A stretch of 64,000 bases of DNA from Xiphias gladius (taxonomy: Eukaryota; Chordata; Actinopteri; Istiophoriformes; Xiphiidae). The first letter of the stretch is position 1. Each line of letters starts with the position of its first letter. Of the stretch, positions 1 to 12,100 are shown piece after piece. The notes under the pieces are model-generated. The model was not told where the DNA came from. It worked only from the letters and a program-made list of their open reading frames with translations, and did no database searches. The translations under genes and the position numbers were made by a program. Location of the stretch: the NCBI RefSeq assembly GCF_016859285.1, contig NC_053400.1, forward strand, positions 18,791,546 to 18,855,545. Reading direction: 5' to 3'.

Positions 1-1194
1 ACTGTGATTTTTTTTGTCCAGTGTCCATTTTGCTCACCATTTTTTGATGATTTCATGCCAATAAATATAATCAAAATGAAGGGTTTTTGGTCAGTATAAG
101 ATATGATGTTGACAGTTTATTTTGTCATTAATTTTAAAATCCTCATCTATGATGTAAAGGGTGGTTATTTATATTTTATATTTGCCTTGGTTTCTATTGA
201 TGTTTCCTCTTTTTCAATTAGCCTAAATGCTCAGAAAACACTACTCGGGTCAAGAAAATGTATCAGAGAGAAAACAGGAGAACACTCGCTGCTGTGGAAG
301 TACGTGCAATCAAGCTCTATGTGTGGACGTCATGAGTAAATTCCTAAACACAGTAGATGTGCCATCTATTGGTGGAGTTTAGAACGACATATCTAGTACA
401 ATGTTTGACAAATTATGAAGAAAAATAAGGTAAAATGTGACAAGACTCCTGGCATGAATGCATTTTTTGTGGTAAGTGATAGTAGACCTTTAGGCAGGAA
501 CAAAGGCTGACTCTTTGCTTCTTTCACGTAGAGTCTAAAGAAAATGGAACAATTGTGTTGCTCAATGGATATATCATTTATACCTTAGGAATACTGTGGA
601 CATTTTAGGCTTTTGTCAGTTTAAATGCATACAAACTAAGACAAAATACGAACCTCCAAATCGTAGGACGAAGTTCCAAGCAGAGGACGCTTTGCTGCCC
701 TCGTCTCCCTTAATGCAGGCCTATGGAACTGTACTTGGGTAACATATCAGACAACCTCATTCTTAAAGTAACTGGCAAAAGATGATATTACTACACAACT
801 GACTCTTCTAGAAGGAATTAAGGGACATTGGCTTGGTATTTTTTTGCCAATCAAAGAGTTTCTGAGCATTTCATCTGCACAAATGTCATGTAAAATGACT
901 AGTAAAAAATAACTGATATGCCATTCGAGTAGATTATTATAACTACACATTTATACAAAATGTAACAGACACCATACACAGGTATGTAAACTGGAAAAGA
1001 GGTAATAATAAAAAATGTATTCTCCAAAATCTAATGTAAAAACTTCACCAAAGCATAAAAAGTGGATATAAAAACTGGATTCACCAATTACATTCAACAT
1101 GAGTTAATACACAGTTACACCTTATGTGATAAAAGCCTTCCATGTTTTCTTGTCACAGGGATTTCTACTCAATCCCATGTCGAGGAGAAAATCT
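1..1194 (-). other. Probable 3' UTR and downstream flank of the marveld3-like gene
   Basis: No coding sequence is recognisable here on either strand. The stop codon of the minus-strand marveld3-like gene lies at 1195-1197. Reading onward on that strand, the first canonical AATAAA I found is the complement of TTTATT at 116-121, which would give a 3' UTR of about 1.1 kb. The sequence is AT-rich with many stops in all frames. The UTR extent is an inference; the poly(A) motif is seen. Confidence 0.45.
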
Positions 1195-3211
1195 TTAAAA
1201 ATGATTGTCCTCGTTTGCCCTTTGCTTCTTTAGCTCCCGCACTGACCTGAAAGCTCTGACTGCTAACACCGCACCAAAGATGAAAACAAACACGGCCAGC
1301 ACCCCAAAGAGAGCTCCTGCGATATCTGCACCGTTGAACTGGCAGTCAAAGCCCTTGTGCCCTTTGCTCTTGTACATCTGCTCTCTCTCTTTACAGATGG
1401 GATTATTGTAGGTTTCCTGCAGCTTAATCAAGTAGAAGGCCAGGGCAGGGATGTAGCCCAGGCCGATCAGGAAGTTCAGCAGGGCCTCTCCCAGAAGCAC
1501 AGGGGGCCAGCGGTAAGGGACTCTGAAAATCCCCAGGGCAAGCATGGCGCAGGCGTAGATCATTAAAACCCCACTGCAGGCCATGGTGAAGATGTACGGA
1601 GGCCGCTTGAGCTGATGAAACAGCTGGTCCAGATCCTTCACCCTGTCTGCATCGGCTCCGGTGAAGGCATTAGCTCCACCATAGTGATAATAGTAGAGTC
1701 CGCCAAGGCTGGCCAGGTCACGGTAACCCCCATTGTTGCTGTATGGCACCCCGGCACAGATGATGATAAGCAGGTTCACAAACAGCTCCATAAGCTGGCA
1801 CAGACCTGGGAGACACAGGGTAAACACAATACAGAAATGAATGCAGTGAGACTAGAGCTAAAACGATGAGTCAAACGATGAGTCAATTCATTGTGTCATT
1901 GATTGACCAAAAAAATAAAAAAAAAAAATGATTTTTTTTTTTTTTAAGCAGGAATGTCAAATATTTACTGGCCGCAGCTTCTCTGATGAGTGGATTTGCT
2001 GCTTTTCTTTGTCATAATGATACAAAAAATGACTATCTTTGGGTTTTCTGACCGTTGCCTGGACAAAATAAGACATTTGGCATAACCCAAGACCCTGAAA
2101 AAAACTGTTGAGCATTTTTCACTGTTTTCTAACAGTTTAAATACAAAATGATTAATCGCTTAATTGCGTAAATGATCACCAGATGAATTGATTGTGAAAA
2201 TAGTCAACAGTTGCAACCCCAAATACAAATTAACAGTAAAAAAAAAAAATCTCTGTGCCTGTTCCAGCTCAGCCTTTAAAAGAATCCCACAGTAGTATGG
2301 TGTAGTATATTATGGTATATTATTACATAAGGCAAATTTGGACTATTTGCTCTGTGAAAGCAACAACCAAGGGAACAAGCAGTGTCGACAATGTACAGCA
2401 AGCAGCAGTGAATTCCCAAACTAACTAAAGAGCGCACCAGTGCACCCTTATGACTTGTCAATCATTGTGCACATTAATCTGCACTTTTAAAGCAATTTAA
2501 GTGGGTGATTTAAAAAAAAACAATGAAATAATTAATACAAAAAGATTATGTCAAAATTTTATATGTTTAAATATATTTGAGGGCCAGCCTAACAAATTCT
2601 AGAAATTCTAGAAAATTTGATTGCAACTAACCTTTCACAGAAGGACCCTAAAGTAAATATACTTGCCTCTACTGGTTAAGATGTATCTGAGATTGTAAAG
2701 AGCTTGTCTGTGTTGTTGCTCATAATACTCCCCTTCAAAGTGAGGCACTGATGTCTCTCTGGACCTACAAAGACAATACCGTTTTTTTTGTTTTTTTTCA
2801 TTGCATTAATTCTCTCTCTACAAAACGTTTCATTTTACATAAAAATACAATTAAATACGTTGCATAACCCTGCCACAGGTGGTCAGGTGTATTGTGTGCA
2901 GAGACATGACAGCAAGTGCAAGGCCTTGTTTATGGAATGTATAAGGTCCCTTACAGTCTCGAGGGTCCTTCACTGTCGTGGTCTCCGTAAGCAGGGGGCT
3001 CCTTGTGTGAGGCAGCTGTCATGTCCCTCTGTCTATACTGTTTGGCCCTCCTGTCACCAGCAGAGACTCTCTCCTCCATGTCTCTTGGCCCCTGGTTGCG
3101 ACCTCTGCTATCATACGACGTGTCGTCTCCATTGTGTGAATAATCCCGATCTCTGCTCTTGTACTCTGCATACACACCACTCCTCTGGTGCTGTCTCCCC
3201 CTCTCTGACAT
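1195..3211 (-). CDS. marveld3: MARVEL domain-containing protein 3-like (tight-junction tetraspan)
   Basis: Coding exons on the minus strand are 3211-2955, 2764-2667 and 1805-1195, giving 321 aa. The start at 3209-3211 was chosen because a good 3' splice site (cttcttttgtag) ends 7 bases upstream and the protein becomes hydrophilic from there. Residues 1-118 are rich in Arg, Asp, Ser and Gln, like the cytoplasmic N-terminus of MARVELD3. The rest is a MARVEL domain with four membrane spans at about 123-140, 189-212, 220-246 and 280-302, and a second extracellular loop holding two cysteines (256 and 273). A short basic, charged cytoplasmic tail follows. MARVELD3 is a tight-junction-associated protein related to occludin and tricellulin and is linked to MEKK1/JNK signalling. 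At 321 aa it is shorter than the roughly 400-aa human protein, the difference lying in the N-terminus. Intron 2 uses a GC donor. Another MARVEL-family paralogue is possible but less likely. Confidence 0.87.
1866..2218. repeat. Dispersed teleost repeat, family A, copy 1
   Basis: About 350 bp with the family pattern: a gattga/gattaatc-rich start, 'ttgctgcttttctttgtcat', 'tatctttgggttttctgac', and an end with 'aatcgcttaattgcg' and 'agttgcaacccc'. The same pattern recurs at 5038-5300, 11834-12165 (inverted) and 21065-21375. It lies in intron 2 of the marveld3-like gene. It has no coding capacity; the class is unknown to me. Confidence 0.6.
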
Positions 3212-3780
3212 CTTCTGCCTACAAAAGAAGATTATGGACATGAATCCCATTACAGACTCTAATAAACGAAGCGGATAGTTGGCTTGCGTCTCGGTTACTG
3301 CCACTGTGGACAGTGGGGCAGCGTGCAGGATTACTTAATGAAGATTAATGGCTCAGTGAGGTGAAGGACCAAAGACAGAGGTTTCTTCATTCATAAAGTG
3401 GATAGATGAGGATTGCGTGTCAGTTTATTTCAACGTGGGGGCCCAGAGGATATTCTTTTAAAAGGCTCACAATGGAAAGCAGCGCTCCTGCCTCCCCTGT
3501 TGCGATGTTCATCCGTTTTTCGGTGTTTTTAAGTAAAAGTGAAATAGTTGTAGGCTCGTTAATGAAACAAAAATACAACATCATGATTTCCTACCTTTGG
3601 ATTCTGTCCCTAATGTGATCTTGTTTTCGTTTATGCCGAGAAAATAACGACCCACCTTTCGCAACTTCCTGTGTTTGAGATTTCCTTCTCCTGTTGCTCA
3701 CCTGTGCCGTGCCACGCCCACTAGTTTGGAGCTAATTTTCTGGGGAAAATAGCGCGAAATTTCTACCGCTTGTTTTTCCA
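3212..3780 (-). promoter_or_regulatory. Candidate 5' UTR intron and promoter of the marveld3-like gene
   Basis: A 3' splice site ends at 3219, seven bases before the start codon, so the 5' UTR is probably split. A matching donor (gtgagc, minus strand) sits at 3701-3696, which would place a short non-coding first exon at about 3702-3780. Just upstream at about 3750 is a GCGCGAAA block that resembles an E2F-type site. The splice motifs are visible; transcript use and start site are inferred. Confidence 0.4.
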
Positions 3781-4760
3781 AATTATAGAACCATACCCTT
3801 TGTTGGATGTATAAATGCTGTATATGCAGTGCTGCATTGCATTGTAAGCACTTTTATGTTATATTGTTTATGACAGAATGAAACCAGACAACAACATTTA
3901 ATTAACTGGGCAGTTTATGGTCAAATATCAAAGGATTCAGTGCAGCTTCACTAAAGTTCAATAAAAACCGGAAAGTGTGTAAAAAAAAAAAAAAAAAATG
4001 TTGGTTTCAGTCGTGCTCAACTCCCAAAAACCAAAATTTGCGATTCATGCCTCGGCCCGGACGTGAAAGAACACAGCGCACGGGTTCACGCTTAAATCAT
4101 GAATCTCGCGGCAACAGAACTTTTAACGTTTCCGGCGAGGCGTAGATACATTTCAAAATAAATGTCACTTAAAGGTGTGCCTATACATGAAAGCGAGCTC
4201 AAACTTAGTCCCACATCCGGTAATTACATGGGACAGGTACTTATTCACTTGTTTGTCCAGTCTTCTGATACAAGTCATAACCAAAGAGGATTATGGAATT
4301 TCCAGGATGGATTTGCAGCCACGGCAGACAACTGACCCGGGGCCTCAGGACTTCAGGGGCCCCAAACGCTCTGCGTTTACTATCAATTGGCTTGACCTAA
4401 TTTGATCAAACTCTTGTTAGGGAATATGGCTGATTAAGAACAATTTTAACTGTCATGATGAGTCAGTTGAAAGAGGAAGGTGCTGCTTTTTACCTGATCT
4501 TGAATGCATGGCTTTAGGAAAAGACCCTGTGTCAAACTCTAGTTTGCAATGTTTATTTTAATATGTGCTTCTATTTGACATATTTCTAAATTAATGGGAT
4601 TAATCAAACTTCTACACAACAAATCCCACAGCTTCACAGTTTTATGAATTAATCAGCTTTCCATACACAGTTACTTCACCCACTGTGCAATTGGAAATTA
4701 CTGTAGGGATGTTCACTTATCCGTTACTCTGCATGCACAGCAGAGGTCTCAGGGCGCAGT
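3781..4760. other. Intergenic stretch between divergent genes
   Basis: No gene is recognisable. There is a poly(A) run at about 3980-3998 and a CpG-containing patch at about 4040-4145 (several CG dinucleotides in otherwise AT-rich DNA) that could be a minor regulatory element. Confidence 0.35.
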
Positions 4761-5591
4761 CAGTGGTGGTAACTAAGAACATTTACTAAAAGACTGTAAT
4801 TTAGTACAATTTTGAGGTACTTGTATTTTACGTGAGTATTGTCTTTTCGTGCCACTTTATACTTCTACTCCATTACATTTCAGAGGGAAATACTGTACTT
4901 TTTACTTCACTACAATTATTTTATGTATTTAGTTATTAATGATTAACAAATTAAAATTTTTGCATGCAAAACATATGAAGTGCTTATAAAATATTACACT
5001 TTGTTGTAAATTAAACTACCTAACAGTATATCAAAGTAGAGCTGAAATGGCTAGTCTATTAATCTATGAGTCGATTGACAGAAAACTCAACTGTTTTCAA
5101 AATTATTTAAGTCATTTTTCATTTAAAAATACTTAACATTTCATTGTTCCATCTTGTCAAATGTGAGGATTTTCTGCCTTTCCTTTTAATCATTTTAATC
5201 ATTTTAATTTATTTTTTCTAATTTTGTGGACTTTTGGTCGGACAAAAAAAGATCTGCAAATGAATCCTTACTAAAATAATCAATACTTGAGCAGCTCTAC
5301 ACAAAACTTTTAAAAATTAGCTCCAACTCAGCCAACCCCAGCAGTAAAACGCTACTTACGCATTAATGCCTAAGCAATAGTGACCTAATGAATATATAAT
5401 CATATAATACACACAGGGGACGTCTTTTCTGCATTAATTACTTTTACTTTTAATACTTACAAATACATTTTCTTAATTATACTGACGTATTTATAATTAA
5501 CATTTTCAGTGCAGGGCTTTGAACTTGTAATGCAGTATTATTTTACAGTGTGTACTTAAGTAAAGGATCTTGAGTACTTCCTCCACCCCTG
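4761..5591. repeat. Non-autonomous DNA-transposon-like element (teleost MITE type)
   Basis: The ends are imperfect inverted repeats: cagtggtgg at 4761 against ccacccctg ending at 5591. The body has the familiar fish-genome phrases 'tactccattacatttcagaggg' near 4868 and 'tacttaagtaaaggatc' near 5553. This family is widespread in teleosts as a short non-autonomous DNA element with no coding capacity. I could not confirm a target-site duplication. A second, unrelated dispersed repeat (5038-5300) sits inside it, suggesting a nested insertion. Confidence 0.6.
5038..5300. repeat. Dispersed teleost repeat, family A, copy 2 (nested)
   Basis: It shows the 'gtcgattgacagaaaactcaa', 'aaatgtgaggattttctgcc' and 'cttttggtcggacaaaa' phrases shared with the other family A copies. 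It interrupts the 4761-5591 element. Confidence 0.55.
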
Positions 5592-5639
5592 GCCCACAGT
5601 ACATCACAGGAAGGGATCATCTTCAAGATTAAGATTAAG

Positions 5640-5966
5640 ACTTTTATTGTGAAATCCAGGAGCCAACCATCTCCGGAAGTGTTTGTCGTTATTGCTTGAG
5701 CTCACGCTGCCACTACAACCGACCGCGCGCTGGTTCAGCTAGCAAGCGAGGAAGATGCTAGACAGAAATGGCGGTGACGGCAAGGCGAGCAGCATGAAGT
5801 GCTGATGCATTATATGGATCGAAATTTAAGACTGCTAGGACAACGTTGGGAAAATGACAATGACGTCGAAGTAGGACACCTTTTGTAACTGTCATTACAA
5901 ACCTACAACACCTTCCCGGGAGAGTTTTCATCTTGTCAGCGGAGGAGAGAGAACCTCACCGGGAGC
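5640..5966 (+). promoter_or_regulatory. Candidate usp10 promoter and 5' UTR
   Basis: A CG-rich patch at about 5700-5730 (including gaccgcgcgctgg) lies some 250 bases before the usp10 start, in otherwise AT-rich DNA, as expected for a housekeeping promoter. No TATA box is evident. If transcription starts upstream of 5768, the leader would include a 9-codon upstream ORF at 5768-5797 (ATG in a purine-rich context, ending TGA). The start site is inferred. Confidence 0.4.
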
Positions 5967-8900
5967 ATGGCTTCTCACGGCAACCAGGTAGCTAAGCTAG
6001 CTGGCTAGCGTTAGCCTGCAAAACAACTCCTGCTGCAGGCCGTGTAACGTTATTTATAGACTCACCACTGCCCCACATTTGTACAACATTCAGACCTAAA
6101 ATAGTGCCATACTGTGTTAGCAATTCGGTCAGGTGCTTGTTTTTATTTGAAACATCTGACGTGTCGTGTCATTGAAAATGTAAGTACTGAAAAGTGCTTG
6201 CTAATGCCCCTCTAAGCCTCATTGAAACACCACCAGCATGGCAGCTAACAGGCCCCGGGTCCCTCCATTCAAAAGAACCAGCGGTACTATTTGTTGCAGT
6301 TGTTAGGACATGACAGCCACGTTTAGCTAAATAACATGAAAACATGCTCAATCTAAACTCAGTGACGGTTTGGTGTGAAATCCCCCAAGTGTCATGTGTT
6401 ATTTCTCAGAGAAAAAGTGACACAGAAAACTGCTGCGTGTATGCATGGCCCACCTGCTCAGTGCTTCGAGAGGCCTTCCCCCAGCGCATATTTTCATAAC
6501 TGATAATAAGTACTAATTAGTTTTGCTCTGAGCGTTTAAGAGGCATAATAAGGGTTTTGTGCAGTGTTTTTCAAGTTATGATTTTCTGTTTCTAAGCACC
6601 TGTGAGCTACGATAAAACAATCTCCTACTGTTCATTTAGCCTTTAGCAAGCTAACAGCTTTGCACAGGTGGTGTGGTTATACTTTGCAGTCAGTCCGCTA
6701 GCTGGTTAGCTTAAATAAAAATGCGACAGTGTGGGCCTTCATTCATAGCGAAGATTTTTTTGATATGGAAAGAGTTAGAAACGTGATTGAGCTTGCACGC
6801 TGCTGGGAGGGTGTGCAACTATCACGCTGCTCTCCGTCTGACTTGGATTGTAGGAAATTTAACAAGTTTGGTGTTATTTCTGAGGAGGTTAGCTGTCATA
6901 TGGGAAGGCCCATTTTGAAGTCTAGGTATACATGCAGACATGCCAGGTCTGAAGTTTCTAGTAGTTGACCGATTTAAAGTTGAACTTGTGATTTAATCCC
7001 CCAAAAAAAAAAAAAAAAATCCAATCTAGGGATACATGCTTTATTGGTTTCAAATTCTGTCTGAAAGTTCAAGAAACGGAGCATGTCTGGCAACCATAAG
7101 AAGGGAAACCTCACCAAACACTTGATTCTGCATGCTTTCACAGTTCCTGGCCTTAAATTTGAGTGTGTCTATTGGTTCACTGTTCAGCAAAGTGAAAGCA
7201 TAAGGGGAAAAGCAATCTCAGCTTCTTTCAAACACAGTCGTCAGCCTTTTCATGTCTTGCATGATGACCAGTCAAAGAATACTTGTCCTCTCAAATGAAT
7301 GTTACATGTACCGTTTCATACTGAATTATCTTACTATGATGGTGCATTTGTTATATTTTGTATAAATGGCATAGAATGACTAGTATGGCATAGAAGAGAT
7401 TTTACATAACCAAATTTAAGTATTGACAGACAGGGCTCCACCGTTGCCCAATTTACTCGGGCAACCGGATTTGGACCCCTATCAACTATTTAGTTTGGTT
7501 TGGTTGTCCCTGTTGGCAACTGTTTTTCCTGTTTGACAAAAACTCCCCTTAATAGAACACCCTCTGTGTGGACTGTTGAAAGTGTTGCTGTCACATCGAT
7601 TTACTCTGTGAGAAATTACCAATATATAGGAGAGTGGAGTTAAAACAAACCAAAAGACTGTGAAATAATAACTGAAATCATGTCAACCAAATCCAAACAA
7701 AAGAAAAGTTGTTAAACAGGTGGGGTTAGCCGAATAATCAGAGGCAGAAAAAGACACTAGCAGAAGATGGGACATCCCTCTTCTGAGTGTGAATTTAGCA
7801 CAACAGTTCACTCTACAAATATTTATCAATACTGTTCTGTATCTGCAGCTGCAGATTTTTTTTAAAAAGCAGCTTTAATCTGACAACTGGCAAATGCGAC
7901 ACTATGCGGTAATATTCTGCTTATTTAGTCTTGCTAGTAAGTTATAATGTCAATGTGCCACCTAAAAGTAGTATCCTAACATATTTTTTCATCTAATCAT
8001 CTAAAGCTGAGCCACTGAGAGAGATTACAGTGGATTAAAAAAAATTTGGATTTTTTTTTTTTTTTTTTTAATAAAGGCAGTGCCTTGTTAAAATAAAATC
8101 AGTGAGATTAGTTACGGTTACCTCCTACAATGTTGCAGTTACAAATACAGGCAGTTAATACATTTCCATACATTCAAGAAGGCCATTGCAGGATCATAAG
8201 AAAAAAACCTATAAATTAAAATGATCCTTCTCTCTGTTTTAGTTTTAAGTTAATTATGAAACAGTTTGTCAGTAATTTGTGGTGAACCACTGTCAATGTA
8301 GATGATTGTTATGGATGCCAAAGTGCTCTCCACCAATTGAAGAAAAATCCACCATCCATTCTGATTTGTCCCCAGAAACCTTAAGTCTTATTGGTGTAGT
8401 TCAGGTGTTTGCTGTAGCAATTATCGCCTGTGTAGCTACAACATGTTACAGCTTATACCTCCATGCCTTTACAAATTTGTCTTCCAAAAACTATTAAACA
8501 CATAAAGGAACCACACTTTGCATTCAGTTGACATTTCTTTATTACACTGAAAATGGCAACTGTAGTTTATTCCTTTATACTCAAACTAGTAAAACAGTGT
8601 AAACGTGGGAGCTTCCTCCCAGAGCATGAACACGTGAGTGCCTGATATTATTCTACTCTCTTGAGATTAAAAATTCAGTCAAGTAGAATTTTCAGAATAA
8701 ACCACACTGGCTCTGTTAATTACCATTCTAATAAGGAGTATGTCATCCAATGGAATAGTATATCTCTTAAGTGCTTTTGCCACTTTTAACTGTCATTGTG
8801 ACATTCTCCTTATTTTTTAATGTCCATTTTATAGCTCAGCCCAGTGTTTCAACAAAGCATAAATCTGTGAGAGGGATAGTAATCCTCACCATTCCTCTTG

Positions 8901-9159
8901 GGAAAACTACACACTGTATGCACAAACAAATCAGACGTCCATCGTCCAAGTTGCCCGTAGTTTTCTGCTTAGTCATGCCAAATGATTATACAATGAAAAT
9001 GCACAAATTCAGTGACATTGCTTTATTCCAGTCGTGCTACTTAAATCCAGACTGAAATATCTTAACAATTATTGCTTGGATTGCCATTAAATAGGATGTA
9101 GACATTCATGGTCCCTGTGTTATGACTCCTAACATTTTGGTCATTCCCTGATTTTTGAT

Positions 9160-9197
<38 letters not shown>

Positions 9198-12100
9198 CTT
9201 TATTTTTTCTTTCTTCCCCATCTGGTCTCATCTACAGATCAAATTTCCCACATCAACACACATTATCGACAAGATTTATGTAAAACTCATAATGATCTTT
9301 CAAATTAGCATGTCACCCTCAGCACATCACACTAACAGGCTAAATGTTAACATTTTATATTTCCATTTGTAAGCATGCTAAGATGCTAAATGTTAGCATG
9401 CTACTTACAATTGGATATCAAAATCTTGCAGAACAAAAAACTAGGACTGTAAGTAAAGGTTATTTTCATTTTCAATTAGTCCACCAATTATTTCCTTTAT
9501 CAACTATTGCAAAAACTGAACATTATTAGATATATAAAGTAGAATGTGTTGTATAAGAGTGTATTAGTTTTGTGTGTTCATAATATAGTTGCAGCTCAGT
9601 GTGTATAGTAATTAATGGGGACTAGTCAAGGAACAGCAGAATTGTGATTACCCAGTCATTTTTAATTTGCACATAACAGCACTTTTTTTTTTTCCTTCGG
9701 ATAATCAATATTAGGTTGGGGGCGGAAATTGTCATGCTAATACCATCCTTGTAGCTTCAAAGCCTAGTAGGCATGAAAAAGTTAAAATAACTTTAATCAG
9801 AATAATAGAAAACTGAGATGGTTTTTTGATGGCTTATTGATAATCGTAGCAATAAATGTTATTGCCACATTGTTGAATTCCTGAGAGTTGTTTTTGTCTG
9901 ATAGCACGTGTCTTTAAGCAGAATAAATGACAATAATTCCTTTCTTCCAGTGTCATACTCCTTTATTTCATGCCATGTAATCATTGTGTCACCCTATTAC
10001 TACATCACACCAATATGCAGGCACAGGCATGCTCCAGACATTCATTGAAAACTAGTCTGACCTTATTTGTAGTGGTGCAGCACAATTTTCATGCTCAGCC
10101 AAGTTGTCCATTAATAATGCTGCATACCAGTTTAAGAGAACAAGCACAGTAGTGTGGGCTGTATCCCTTGTTATGGTTAGAGTACACAGATTGTCTGAGC
10201 AGCAATCAGTTTTTTGGGGGATTTCATAGTTATGTGACTCATTTAAATCCAAAAAGTCTAATTTGTAATAAGTAAATATTCACGGTCACGATTTTAATGA
10301 TAGCTGATAGTGAACAGAATTTCATTTTTCAGAGTTGTTGGGTTAACTTGATGGTATTTTGAAATACCACCCAGGTATGTATTGTGTGACAGCAGATAAA
10401 AAGTTCATTGCTTTGTGCATTAGGTTTGAACAACAATGTCATGTAGAAGATTGCTGAATTGGGTTAAATATCTAGATTTATGTTTTGACAGTTTCACTTC
10501 ATGTTGATAACACATGACCTTTTTGTGACCCTAGAGTCAGTTTTAGGGATTTTTGTGTGTATTTTGAACAAAGCTGTTGGTAACTAAATTTTCTTTTGAC
10601 TATTTTCAATAGCTCACAATTGTAGATCAGTTATAGTTGAAAAAGCTCTGAAGAGAAAGTATCAGTAATGATGTTAATTTATGAGTATCAATCTCTGGAA
10701 CATCCTGTTGTTCTGAATATTTGTACTTGAAACTTGCGAGACATAGTATAGCTTAGCTTATTAAAAATATACATATTATATTGTAATACTACTCCAGCCC
10801 TGCTATGTTATGTTATGCCCTTCCTACATCCCTGTTTTGTGTGTGTGTCTGGTTCTGTGTCTGTGTGCATGTGTGTGGTGTCGTCACTAAACTGTTGAAA
10901 TCATACAGATGGCTAATTTGTTGTAATCCTCAGTCCAAACGAACAGCAAGGGAAGCTTAGTGTGGTACGTGTGGCACGCCTGCAGAAAGAAGCAAAGGGA
11001 CATTCTTTCTGTTGTGATTGTATTAGCCATCCTGAGGCCACTGGATTATGGCTGGCTGTTTGTCGCTTGTAGTGCCATTTCAGCAATGTGGGCCCTCGCG
11101 TGGGGGCCTCGTTTGCAAAGAGTTACATATGCTTGAGCTGCACTTTCTTTTCTCTGTGCCTCCCCTTTCATGTTCCACTGTTTATTTCACTGGGAGGATT
11201 AACGGCATGGCTAGTGAGTTCATTTCACCTTTTCTCAGTCGGTTTTTGTTTTCCATGCTCATGTGGACACTTAGGTGGTTTCCCCTGAAGCTCTAAGGGT
11301 CATCTGTCAGGGGGGCAGCACAGCTACAGCTAATAAGATATATGAAAATGGAATGAATAACTGGGATATCACTGAGTAATAACAGTACAAACAACAATGT
11401 ACTAAATAGATATGTGGAATAATGGGATAGCAGGCTAGAGCAATAGTGCATCCTGCTATTCAGTGATTTATTTAATTAAATTCTGTACAGAGCACACCTG
11501 TGCAGTTCTCTCTACCCTGTTATTAATTACAGAGCCAATTCCTGTTTATAGGCTTGTGGGCACTCAAATAATTAAGGTTATCCACACAGACAACTCTGAG
11601 TGCAAATTGACTTCATTTGGGTGACGGGGCAGAACATTCTGGTTAACCTGATGGATACGAGCACTTAACCCATACATATGGTTGGGGGGGGGGCTGTTTG
11701 GGGAGCCTGAGTTAATTGCAAGTTAATTAAATGGTTTGTTGTATTGTTATCTACAGGTAAATATTCTGTCCAAGCTGTAGGTCAATTCTCTTTGCTCATC
11801 CTTGTAATTATTGTTTAGTGCTGAGAGTAATATTTTCATTATATATTACTCTGTAGATATTTTTTCAATTTTAAGTGATTGATCTTTGTCAAAAAAAAGA
11901 AAATGGTCAGAAATGCCTGTGCCCCGTAGTTTTGTAAAGCCAGAACTTGTTTTGTGTAACCACCAGTCCAAAACCCAAAGATATTAAGTATATTATCAAG
12001 ACACAAGACAAAGGAAGGCAGCAAATCATCACATTTGAGAAGATATAACTGGTGAAATTTTGTGCTTGGAAATGTGACCAAAACAAGCAATCCATTATTA

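Noticed and set aside
1205..1869. Plus-strand open frames
   Set aside because: They lie opposite the marveld3-like last exon, which has a recognisable membrane protein on the minus strand; the plus-strand peptides have no family features.
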